Shown in pieces: positions 25,393 to 37,700 of a stretch of 64,000 nt of DNA (its first letter is position 1; each line of letters opens with the position of its first letter). A program made the translations under genes and the position numbers. The notes under the pieces are model-generated. The model made no database searches. It had not been told where the DNA came from and saw only the letters and a list, made by a program, of their open reading frames with translations. Source of the DNA: Argentina anserina (Eukaryota > Streptophyta > Magnoliopsida > Rosales > Rosaceae); the NCBI RefSeq assembly GCF_933775445.1, contig NC_065876.1, positions 11,842,001-11,906,000 on the forward strand. Reading direction: 5' to 3'.

Positions 25393-27176
25393 GTACAATT
25401 AGAATTTACTTTCCTAATCAAATTCTCATCACATCCTAACAATCTCCATCTTGATGAGAATTCCATGCGAGCCACCTTGCACCATCTTTAGTCATTGGCA
25501 TTTTCTTGCACCAGCAGCACATAGCCCAAATCAAATGTAGTCCTCTTTGATTCGTAATGACCAATCATATGTGTAACTGCACTTGAGTCAATAATCATTA
25601 GCTGACTCTGAAGAGGGACCTCAAAATGACTTATTCTCTAGCAGGAATTTCCTTCTCACCATCATTTGAATACCAGAAACTTTTTAACGATATCTTTGTT
25701 GTTCCTGCAAACAAGACTCACCTTTGTGCACCTTGTTTCTCATTCACCATCGAGGTCAAAGATACAGATGATACATTTCAACATATTCTCCTTATATGAG
25801 GACCATTCCACCATGTGTGATTATGCTGACTCCACATATTATAAAACACTTATAGCGCTTTGGAAATCACTTGGCTCCTCAATATCAAAATTCTCCAACA
25901 ACTTGGGACATCGTCACACCACCCAAAGTACGCCAATCTCAATTTTGATATTCAGTCGAGAACATGTGACAACTATGAAGATTGTGAGAGCATCTCCATA
26001 TGAAATTATTTTCCGCTACCATAGTACCAACAAAGCTTTCCGCTTTTACATGATTCTAGTCACAACATTGTAGCACCGCTGCGCTTAGATTTAGACCTGC
26101 TATAAAAACCCTATGCAGTCTTTCTTTGCATTATCCGCTGTCTTATCTGGTTTCATAGTCTTTCCCTTCAACGCTTTATTAAGCTCCATTGAACTATGAT
26201 GTCCTCCACTCTCTGTACCCAAAGAGTAAAACTCATTTTCTATCAAATTACTCCACCTCAAACTATGAGTCTATATTTGAGGCCTTGATGAACTCCACGA
26301 TCAACATGCAATCCTCCGATGAACGAATAGCACGAATGACGAACAAGCATAATCATTGACATCACAAACCACATTGACGAGATATACCTCTCACCTCATC
26401 ATTCCCTTGAGTCAAAAAGATCCCTTGAAATCTCACCTAGATTAGAATTTGTCTTGAGTCTACTTCACCCGAGCTGGCTCCACCTAATGCATATTTGAGT
26501 TGCCACCTTGACAGTTTGCTTGACTCCACCTTGAATAATGATGACGTGCCACAGCCGAGCCATCGGCTCTTATACCAATTGTTAGGGAATTAGGATCCCT
26601 CCCAACATGGTTCACATAGTATACCAATAGAAAAGTAAACAAACCATAAGACAAGCAACAAGACAACACCGAGATTAACGAGGTTCGGCATAAACCTATG
26701 CCTACATCCTCTGAGAGACACCATGTTCTTCACTATGAGAAATATAATAGTACAAGCTACATTTAAGCTAAATCCCATAACCCAAAAACTCATAACTTAT
26801 GTACAACCACACTCATATAATTTCCCAAGAACACATCCTCACGACCTCACCCTTGACATCTATGCTCCTTTACACAAGAGATATACACTCCCTTGTCGAT
26901 GACCACATCCATCTTACCGTGATGGCCACGCCTTGATGACCACATCCACGAACTAAGTCATGAAAGCCACACGTTGGTTAACTACCTATGTCTCCTATAT
27001 ATAGGCACACCAATTACAATCCAATTGGTCATAGGAAAACTAAAACCTTTTCATACTAGAAAAGAACATATTCCTGAAAAGGAATAAACTTTGACATAAA
27101 CCATGTCCAATTAGGAATAGTAACCAAGTACAACTAGGATTTACTTTCCTAATCAAATTCTCATCACATCCTAACA
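25393..27176 (-). mobile_element. Decayed Ty1/copia LTR retrotransposon
   Basis: A full LTR at 26580-27176 (TGTTAGGG...CTAACA) and a ~49-bp stub of its partner at 25393-25441 share the sequence ending in TCATCACATCCTAACA. Just inside the full LTR is GGCTCTTATACCAAT (about 26566-26579), a tRNA-Met-type primer-binding site read on the minus strand. Just inside the stub the minus strand reads CATCAAGATGGAGAT, a typical copia polypurine tract. At about 25561-25615 the minus strand encodes IIDSSAVTHMIGHY, a degenerate copia protease motif (normally DSGA). Only ~1.1 kb of interior remains; integrase, reverse transcriptase and RNase H are gone. Without the outer part of the left LTR, a target duplication cannot be tested. 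Confidence 0.8.
26580..27176 (-). repeat. Copia 5' LTR (complete)
   Basis: 597 bp with short inverted ends TGTTAG...CTAACA. The primer-binding site adjoins its inner edge. Confidence 0.8.
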
Positions 27177-27271
27177 GATACAGAGGTGTACCGATGAGGG
27201 GGAAGACGATGCTCCTTACGCAAGGAAGTTAGGGTTTTGCTTCGGAACGCTCTCATGATCACAGATGCCAT
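27177..27271 (-). pseudogene. Orphan 5' coding fragment cut by the copia LTR
   Basis: From an ATG at 27271 the minus strand reads MASVIMRAFRSKTLTSLRKE for the first 20 residues, then about 11 more before running into the LTR at 27176. The stretch is rich in Arg, Ser and Leu with few acids and looks like a mitochondrial presequence. No continuation was found on the far side of the element. It may be the head of a gene split by the insertion, or chance. Confidence 0.25.
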
Positions 27272-28371
27272 GGTTTACCTAAATCTTCAAACCCTAGAAA
27301 GGCGACCATACCTCATATCTAAAAGCCTTTCACACTATACACACGTAAGTTGCGCTATTATATAGAACATGGTCCTCAAATCTAGGAGTATGCAATATTC
27401 CATTAGGATACATATTTACTCTTTTGGTACGTTAACCAACGTAGAATAAAATTAAAAATAGAGAAATTAATTAAGGAATAAGAGAATTGCATTGTTTATT
27501 TATACGAGAATTGGAATGAACGTGGGTCCCACCTCTTCATCAGGAATAAATTTCTCCCAAAACTCCTCACAGGGGAGATGGGTATCAGAATCAATTCCTC
27601 CATTAGTTCGGGTATCAATATTTATTACCTAAACTACCCTAATTTAATTGATAATATTTTTAAATTGTCCAACCCAAATTGAGAATATATATATAAATAA
27701 TATTTTAAAAACTCATAAATAAACAATCACATATATTCTATGGGAGTACTTAAGGTCAGTTCGTCTCTTTTTCTAATATTATTCTCTAATTTTTTTTCTT
27801 TTGTTTACATAATTTATGATCGATAAGTGAAATTTAATTAAAATTGAATTTGTCTTATTGGGTGTTAAAAGAAAAAGAAAATTGGTGTAGTGACATTTGT
27901 ATGTCGTTCTGATGGTAAAAATTAGTGTAACACAATAGCACTATTGATTGGTAGAAGAAATAAAAGACTTCATAGATATATATGAGTATTTTAGTAATCA
28001 AAATAATTTTAATTCTGATGGTAAGTAAACAACATCAATCGTAAGTAATATTGTTTATGTTCTAATTCCATGTTGAAAGTAAACAGTTCAATAGAATTGA
28101 AATCTCCACATCCAAATCTATTCCGTCTCTCATTTCTAATGAATTCAATTCCTGATAAGTTTCATTTTAAGTTAGTAAATGTGCCCTTTAATTTATTTCA
28201 TTACATATGTATAAAAGTACAAACTTGATGATAAGTGTCAGACATAGTACCCTAACAAACAAAGTCTTGGCTTCCAATCCTAACAAATCCCAGCAGAACC
28301 AAGATCTCAGAGAACAATTTTGTCAGCGAATCGGAAACTATCTGTACTTTATATTGTTAGCAATCCAAATC
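27272..28371. other. AT-rich intergenic DNA
   Basis: About 1.1 kb without a recognisable gene, RNA or repeat structure. Long A/T runs at about 27640-27860. Confidence 0.5.
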
Positions 28372-28780
28372 GTTAACAACGCCCTTGTACTCCTTGAGCT
28401 CCAGGACGTTTGTGACTCGGCCACCGGTCAAGCACTCACTGGCGCATGCTTTGGCCTCCCTTGGCTTTGGTCCTATCTAATTGGATGAGCAACCACGATC
28501 CTATCAAGTTCAATTTTTAAGACACAACGGAACTCGAGCTTAGCGCTGGAGCTGGACTCCCTGGATTGACTGCAGCTCTGCTAGGAGCAAGCCATGTTGT
28601 GTTCGGTCAGGGAACCCATGTGGGGATCAGACGAGTCCTCGACTGAAATCGGCCATTTCGACTTGGTTTTGATGTCAGATGTGTTCTACAACGTGCAGGA
28701 GATGGTTGGCTTGGCCAAGACGTTGAAACGTGTGCAATAGGACGACAGTTCTGGCAGCAACTGAGCTCAGGTAGAGATGG
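28372..28780 (+). pseudogene. Methyltransferase pseudogene (METTL21-like)
   Basis: Three plus-strand frames hold fragments of one S-adenosylmethionine-dependent methyltransferase (lysine-methyltransferase-like family 21 type): LLELQDVCDSATGQALTG (28388 on), LELSAGAGLPGLTAALLGAS (about 28532-28592, motif I GAGAGLPG), then WGSDESSTEIGHFDLVLMSD plus VFYN and EMVGLAKTLKRV (about 28619-28738), then in another frame CNRTTVLAATELR. The order matches the family. Segments between ALTG and LELSAG, and between GAS and WGSDES, are shortened, and at least three frameshifts or stops intervene. It is too broken to act and is probably a decayed duplicate. Confidence 0.7.
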
Positions 28781-29651
28781 TGAATTTAATCTGATTCCTT
28801 TGCCATCTTCCAAGTCACACAGCCACATGAATAAACCCAAAAAGAAAACCCTTGTGATTGAGACCACATGACATGAGCGGCATTGCTCATTTTGTAGGCT
28901 TTCGTATCTTTTCTGGGCAAGGAATAGAACATGACTATATTTTGAAATAATGCCATGCATTCTCCAATTATGTCCAATCATACGAGCAAGTTCTAAACTT
29001 CTTACTCACAAATAACCAATACAGTATTTAAATCAAGAAAAGAAAACCATTATCACGCTTTTATATACCACTGGGGTTCAGCGAGCAGTACACGCACTGA
29101 ATAATACTTGCTAAGCTATCATCATCGTCGTCACATCTATTCAATAATAGTGTAGAGTCTAATTACATGTCACGATCTGAAAGGGCTAGGCGACTTTCCC
29201 CAGCATGCTGTACAAAATTGTGGTAAACTGCTTCTGTATGAACAATGGGGTTTTCCCCAGTCAGTTAGATATATAGCCCCGCCGCCGTTTCCAGTTTCCA
29301 CACCCTTTCACCAAAACCATGCCATGTACTGCTCTCACTCGTCGAACACTTTCTCACCTTTCTTCAGAACAATACAAAACTTCAAGCAGTTAATCGGGGT
29401 TATCCTTTTCTTTCTCAGCCCTGGATGTGCTGCTCTTGTTTGCTCAGACCCTTGCTCATTTGCCCCACTTGTATGATGTTATAACCAATACCCATTTAAG
29501 CTATTGGTTACGGAGATAAGATAACCACTGATTTCAACCGGCAAATTTCTGCATTTTAGGGTAAAATATATTTGGGCACACAAGAGAGCACAAACCGAGT
29601 TGCTGTATGCAAAGATTATAACCCATCAGAGACATTATTCCCTACTGTTTC
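28781..29651. other. 3' flank of UPF1
   Basis: About 870 bp between the methyltransferase pseudogene and the UPF1 stop codon. The right part should be the UPF1 3' UTR. No other feature seen. Confidence 0.5.
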
Positions 29652-32600
29652 TTAACCATTGTAGTGACTCTTCTGATTTTGCGAGCTCTGACCCTGCTGG
29701 GGCGGCTGCTGTTGTGGAGCCTGCAAGTTCATTGGCTGTGTGTTGTAATGAGTAAAAGGCTGGGAGTACAGAGAATTCATATAGCCCTGCAAATATGTAG
29801 AACAACTTCATCAACTTTAAAACTAGGGAGGTCAACGAAGCACCTATCGAAGGTATAACACGCAAAAGAAACATAGAAAGGATGCAATCATTTTTGGCCA
29901 TTTGCACTATATATTCGCTACACAATGGCCAAATAAGTGAAATAACTATCCATGATAGTTATATATCAAATAGTTTGTATGAAAAAAAACCTGAGACTGA
30001 AGCGCATTAGCATTTCCCACTCCATAGTGGTTCTGCGATCCATCATCCTGTGATGGGTCATTGTAGCCGACCTGGGTAAATAGACCCTGTGTACCATGTG
30101 CCATGTAGTCCTGAAATATGATCCGCAGTTTAGATTTGCCGAAATGATGGTAAAGACGACAGAAATAGCTAATCTATTCTGGTTTTAACCAACTAATGGA
30201 GAACACCAAACCTGAGACATGAAGTCATTCCCTGTACCAAATCGAGAGTACCCCGCTTGAGAATTCTGGTTTATAAAATTCCCTGGAAACCCTCCTTGTG
30301 CTCCTTGAGTAACATAATCAACAGCATATCCACTCTGAGAAGCCTGCAGAGAAAGCCAGCAGCATATCGACATAGTAAAATTCAAGGAACATTAAAATTC
30401 AGTTTTATAAACGAGTGCATGGATTTTAAGTAAAAAGAGTACAAGATGGATACTCCGAAGTTTAAACATACAATAAAGAATTCATTTCAAACAAGCATAG
30501 ATTAAACCATCAGAATACCAAGAGAGAATAAAAGTCTATAAAACAGATTAATCTAACATCCTTTAACAAACTGCCTGATATAATATAAATTATAAGCTTC
30601 AGCAAAATGCTTTAAAAAATCTAGATACTATATTGCACATAAGTAGAACAAAGGTATGCGTGTATGACAAACAAGAACATCCAGAACTGCAGCTGAACCA
30701 ACTAAAATAGTCCCTCTACTGATGAACACAGTACACAAATAAAACGAATAATACCTGAGTTGAGAAGTCAGCAACATTATAAGGAACATGTGATCCCTGA
30801 CTTTTAAAGTCATCACCCAAGAACTCCTGAGGTGAAATTAAGATATGAATATAGCTCCACAATTTTGAACACAGTTCTTAATGGGAACTTGGAAAGTTTG
30901 AGAAAAAAAAACCTGAGACATGCCCCCCATGGAAAACCCATCTCGAAATGCTTGGCTTGGCCCTTGACCTGGCATCTGTCCCGAAAAAAAAAATGAAGGA
31001 AGACATGAGACTGAGTGCTTGTTGAAAATCCATATATACATTAAGCACTGGACGATAATAGGATACGAACATTATTGACAAATCCAGGTTGAGATAATGG
31101 ACCACCCACAGATGGCTGACTATTAGGATTTTCCAGAGCAGGAAAGTTGAAGTTAGACCCCAAGTTTCCTGCATTCGGCTGCGTCCCTTGCTGGTGTGGG
31201 AGATGACTACCAATTGGAGTACCAGCATTGCCACGTCCGGCCCCAAAACCTCGGCTTCCAGGTTGAGGGACATGAGGAACAGCTCCTACTGGTCCATGCA
31301 CGGCTCCACGAGTCGGAATAGCATAGGGTTGAGAAAGGGGACCACCATGAAATGGGGCAAGTGGTGCCCTAGGCATTGGATATCCAGCAGGATGTACCCC
31401 AGGCTTGTGGGTACCATTTGGCAGACCAGGAGGTAGGTAATTACCTGGATTTGAGAAAAAGGATCCCACAAAACTAATTTAACAGATGGGTAGAACATTT
31501 TCCAAGAGTTATTAGAATACAGAGTTCAACATTCCCAACCAAAACCTTACTTTTGAAACATAATTAGTTCGCCACATAAGTAAAATCTCATTTGAAAATA
31601 GATGCACATGATTACTGCGCATTCAGTTTTAGATTCTTAGGTTCCCCTGCATTGTGAGTAACGTACTTATGATTTCAGTAATCCAAACAGTTAATCCTAC
31701 CTAAGGTCTACCCCTATATTCAAGTTTTACTCTGTTTCTTCCTACTGGGAGAAGCAAGCTATAATTTCCATTGGCAGAACTAACACTTGATTCAATTATA
31801 TTCCAGCATTATAAGACCGTGATCCTAGATTGCAAACATCCAACAATTTGTGAAGGGAGAGAAAGATACTAGAAATAACATACCCCTGCCACGACCGCTT
31901 CTTCTATCAGCACCCTGACCGGAAGGGGCGATCGACCCATAACTATCACTTGGAACAACGCCCGGACCACCACCAAAGAACAGACGCCGATCATTGTAGA
32001 TCTGTGTAAAACAATGGCAACCAAACATATGTGATTTTAATTCCCACAAACAAATTGAAAATCAATTATTCTCTGTTCTATGACTTTTATAACTTCCAAA
32101 AACAAAAAATGGTGACTATTGCAAACTAACATACCTTTTTCGGCTTTGGGAATTGAACCATACTCTGCTTCAAGTTATTTAGCGGACCTTCGACCAAGCA
32201 CTCATGTTCCTAATGATATATAAATCAAACTCAATATATACAATGTTATTAAGGTGTCTCATCAAAGGGAGAAAATCATAAAGGTGATATGTGAACACAA
32301 CGTTCAGGATAAACAATCATGATGACGGTAAGTATCAACCATTAACCATCAACAATCAAAGCTCGTGTCTGCCAGTTTATAAGTGATCCTATTTTAATTT
32401 TCTTATTCCCTTTACAATAAGAGAGTATATTTGTATTACGAAACTAAAAATGGACAGAGAAAAAGGTGTATCACTGGTACATAATCTTTAGCCTTGAACA
32501 AAAAATATATATTTAGAATTGGTAACTACTTTTCAATCATCTGGCAGTTAAAGTTAAAAAACAAACAGGTGAACACAACCACCACTGCATCATTCTTAGA

Positions 32601-34711
32601 GATCAGATGATACCTTGTAGTGTGTCAACAAGCTATTCCACAAGGGCTGCTTACTTAAAACTTTAGGGTTCCCCAGAATAACAATACCATATCGAGCACG
32701 TGTCAGGGCGACATTGAGCCTCCGAGGGTCGTTAAGGAATCCAATTCCCTGAAAAAAGTGGTGCATTAGCCAGATATATTGAATACCATCTTTTGATGAA
32801 AACTAAATCTGCACACATTGAAGAGCAAAAATTGCAAACGTGACAAGAGCTAATTGTGCAAACTTAGGTAGTGTGTTAAAGGATTTTCCAGAATAAATAT
32901 GACAAAAAATTGAGGCATTGCAGAATACACATTACACAAAATAAGTATTTGGGCTACAGCAAAGAAAGAAATTTTCCACAAAAATAAAATGAATTTGCAC
33001 ATACAACTGCTGCCATCCCCACTCACCTGATGCTCATTACTCCTCACACATGAAAGGATGATATAATCTTTTTCTCTTCCTTGAAATGAATCTACACTTG
33101 CAACCTGTAGCAACAATAAAAATGAAAAACTTTGACAAATATGAACCAGAAAGTCATGTATCTGATGAATCAAAGATATTACCTCTATTTCCTTATAGAG
33201 TTGCTGTCTAAGAGCACCATTCCTAGACATATAATTCACAATATATGCTCGTTGGCCCTCGTATGGTGTTATCACCCCAATCTGTGAAACAATTATATTA
33301 TCAAGTATATATACATGAAAGGCAGTGTAAAAGCTAAATGCCATTAAATGTCATGGTACCTGACTAGGGACAACGCCACTCCTTAAGAATGTTGTGACAA
33401 TCTTTTCAACATTAGCAGCTTCAGTTCTGTTCAGATAAGATGTCCCACTAGCACTTATCTCCTCTTGACCCATCTGTAACACCACAACGTATGAACCCAA
33501 AACATTTTAGAAAAACAAACAAAAAACAAAAGAAGCCAGCAAACGGCACATTTCTAAACAATGAACTTTTCAAATATTGAGTTGGCTCCTAGTGTACCTG
33601 AACATAAAAGAACATTGGACGATTGGGAACTGGCCATGGAAAATCAATTCCCGTTGATTGCCTTTCATTGATGGTGACGCCATTTTGGAGTGTACCCTCA
33701 TAGAAGCTATTGGAGGGAAATTCTGACAAAGCTGGATGCATTCTGTATTGAACCTAGTTTGAAATGCAAAAGATAACACATCAGTACTGCAGCATATACA
33801 TACTTGTACTCACAATAACATCAGTTCAGGCCCAACTGCTACCTCTAAAAACACAAATTTCATAATTCTCCATAAATCAGACCAGCCACACTGTGTTACA
33901 TCCATGCAGAGATTGAATAAGTTTGACCAATTACCTGCAACCTAATTGGTTTCACACCGAGTAAAACAAGGCGTTCAAAAAGAGACTGGGCAAGCCCAGC
34001 ACGAGCTGCTTTCTTGCACATAATGACTGGACCAAGCTGGCAGTGATCACCAACCAAAACAACCTGGAATAGAATCTCACATTAAACTGCAAACCATAAT
34101 TCCATAAGAGTTAAGAACGATGTAAAAGCAAGTGATTTGATCTCAAGATACCTGCTTTGCCCCGAGTACCAAAGGAATGAGGCATTCAGGCTCGGTTGCC
34201 TGAGTTGACTCATCAATAAGTACCTAAATGGAAAAGGAAGAAAATGTTTAAAACACATTTAAGTTGTGACTGACACTGACAGTAGAACTGGCTAAGTAAG
34301 ATGTATTTTAACCTGACGGAACCGAAAATTCACCAATCGGGGATCTCCAGCACCAACACATGTGCAACAAATGACATCAGCACTCTGAGAAATCTCTCTC
34401 TCAGTTGCCCGCTTCAGCGCTTTGTACTTTTTCTCATCACTACTTGACAATTCACCTACAAGGATTTGCATTAATAGAAGATACATCTAAAGTTTATGAG
34501 CAATGTGGGGAAAATTATATAAAAAAATTCAAACAAGTTTGAACTAATTCCTCAGAGTTCAGTATAAGATTAGACAAGTACCAAAATAATGGCAAGGATG
34601 ATTCATGCATGTTCTCTTTAGTACTATTATTGTGGTACAAAAGCCCCAGGTTCAAAAGGTAATATTACTTGAGAAGATTATTAGCAATATTAATAAAGAA
34701 ATGAACATTCT

Positions 34712-34752
<41 letters not shown>

Positions 34753-37700
34753 GCAGACACCTTGCTCATCCTTCAATTGCTGTAACTTGTGAAGTTCACT
34801 CTTTTCTGATGTGTCAAGATGACGAACCTGTTATCAGTAAGCACCAGGTTTAAACATGATAATAATTTGTAACAAAAATGTGAAAGATTAGCTAACAAAT
34901 ATGAACGAACCTGATAGTGAAGGGTTAAATGCTCAACCGGAGAGCTGACAGCCTCCCTTGATTTTGCGCACTGTCTAACAACCTAATAGCCCAACAGAAA
35001 GAGAATAGTTAGAAGACATCGAAGAAAAAATCTATACAAATATACGAGTGAAAAGCAATACCTTGTCAACAAACCAATATGTAACATGCTAGCACTAATA
35101 AACCAACTATTACACTACAAACTCTTTAACCAAACGATCTGCGACACAAATTATTGAATTTCATATTGAAGATAAGCTGAACGAACATACAGCTATTCAG
35201 TTCAATCGAGATTCAATTGATTCAACATACAGAGTAGTATGAGTGAGCCAAAATAGCTAATTTATATTTTTTAGTCACACCGCATCCATCGTATGATAGT
35301 GAAAATTTATGACCCTCCTCCACAGTGTTAGTACGAAAATCACTCTAAGTTGGTTGCTTTTCTCAGTACGAAAAACGTTCTGATTGTCTCCAGTATCAAC
35401 AGAGAAGTTGGGTACCCATTTTACAGAAGTTCTGTCTTTTAATTTTCTGGGGTTACTAGAAGCCCACTGCCTAAGAAAGATAGATCTGGGGAGAAAACCG
35501 TGGAACATTTACAGACATCATCATAGAAGCGGTGGGGGGGGGGGGGGATAAGAAGACAATATTCCGGGAACATTAGTCATTGTTCCATGCTCATATTTGA
35601 TGTTCTTGGCACCTGGAAGTATTACATTTTCCCTTGTCACTTTGTTAAACCCAATTTATGTGAAGCCACCAAAATCAAGTAAACGTACCAGAAAGAGTAA
35701 AGAAAATACAATACATGATATATAACCAAACAAAGACCACAGGGTGATATGATTGTAGGCAAAGCACTGATTCTTTACCTTCAGCCCAGTTGCACTTATT
35801 TTTTCAGCTAGTTGGTCCACAGCCACATTACTAGGAGCGCAAACCAAAACCTGGACACAGATGACAATTCAGCGTGCGAGAGAGAGGAGGGGGAGGAGGG
35901 AGGGAGGGGGTGAAGCAAATAATCCTGGTGATTCTACCTGTCCCTGGCCTTGTTTAGCCATGTGATACACAATTGCTGCAGAAGTGACAGTTTTTCCTGT
36001 GCCAGGTGGACCTTGAATCAAACTTATAGGCTTCTGAAGGACACTTTTCACAGCAAAAACCTGTCCATAGAGCGATATAAGGCACTCAGACAAATCCTTA
36101 CAAGAAAGAACTTCAGAAGGGACCATGAAACAATAGGAAATAAGATGCCTTCAGAAGTAGAGGATAAAAAATTCAAACAACCATGTCACGCATGAATACA
36201 AACCCAGTGCGGACAGTAGAGAAAACAAGAATCTTTGTCAAACAAGCATAATACAATACTTAATTTATCAATAGATCAACCTGAGATGCATTGAGCTCTG
36301 GCAGACCAGGTGCACCAAAACGACGAGGCAATGTATTACGGACCATTTGGACCTCTACTTCATGGCCTAATAGATGATGGTAAATATACCTGGAAAAAAT
36401 ACAAAAGAGCATTAACTTTGAGATGCATAAAAGTCCTAGACATACAATCAGGCTGTAAGATCACTATAAACTAATCAAGATTCAAATTTTTTTATACATA
36501 TGGTCAGATCAGGTTAGCTAAGCTCGTGCAAAGATACATTCACAAGATTCAAGCTAATCTGATCTCAAGACCTTAGGCTTTACATTTCCAAACAACACCA
36601 AGCAATAGATTATGAACACCAGTATCAAAATAAAGTAGCTGACAAAACCAATTCAATAAGTGAACGATTGTTTGTTCAACCATATGACTGATATTTGAAT
36701 CTGATCACGATTATAGCAACAGTAGTGTTTCTAGAATGTTATCCATGTGAAGATTATGCAGATACAGATGAAAGTCACAAAGCACTTACCCACTAACACT
36801 TGTCTCATCAACTGCAAAAGCTTTCATCGCTCCTTGCATACGATCAAAACTTGTACTCTTCCATACGAAATCAACACTGAAGCCATGATTCACATCAGCT
36901 GGAACTCCCTGCACACAACACTAACAGTTAACACAAAGAACAACAACCACTTTCACCAAAAATGAGGAATTTAGCTACAGCAAAACCAATATTACCTGAC
37001 TAACACGAAGTTCGAGTGCAACCTCTTCTTGTGCAGTTAACTTGATCTAGAAATATGAGAAATTACAGCTTTGAGCCAAAGAAAAATGTGTGTAAGTACA
37101 TACAAACATATATTGTTACAGGCAGGAAAAGACATACGACATGTCCCACAGACTGCCAAGCTGGATGAGCTGCATCCCCAGAATAACGAAGTCGCAGCTC
37201 GTCACCTGGTACAAGACGCAACTCATTGTCCTCCTGCAGCACAACACAACAGGTAAGATAAGAATGAACATAAAAATGTGTGGAATACGACAATACTAAA
37301 GTCAAACTAAGATAAACTCAAAAAAAATCACCTTTGGAAAAACAAAATAAGCGACACGCTTCTTGTTAAGACCAATATCCCACCTAATGGTGAGATTGTC
37401 CTTGCTTTGAGATTCTTTCATCATCTGCGACATAATTAAGAACAAGCCGCTTAGACAAATGCTTGTACTCAACAAAGATAACATAAGGACTATAAAAAGG
37501 GGAGGTTGAAGATAGTACACATACCTTGTCATAGTCAGCTTCAAGCTTAATAAGAGGTGCAAACACATTTTGATACTGCATCACAATTAAAATAAAAAAC
37601 CCATTAACGAATCTATATGCAAATGCAGATCTTCACTGTTATTTTATATATCAACCACATAATACCTCTACTTCCAAAAAGGAATTTCAAATTTTCATTA

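Noticed and set aside
28207..28488. Plus-strand open frame as an intact small gene
   Set aside because: Its C-terminal half is the first block of the methyltransferase pseudogene; the rest of the domain is broken, so no intact product.
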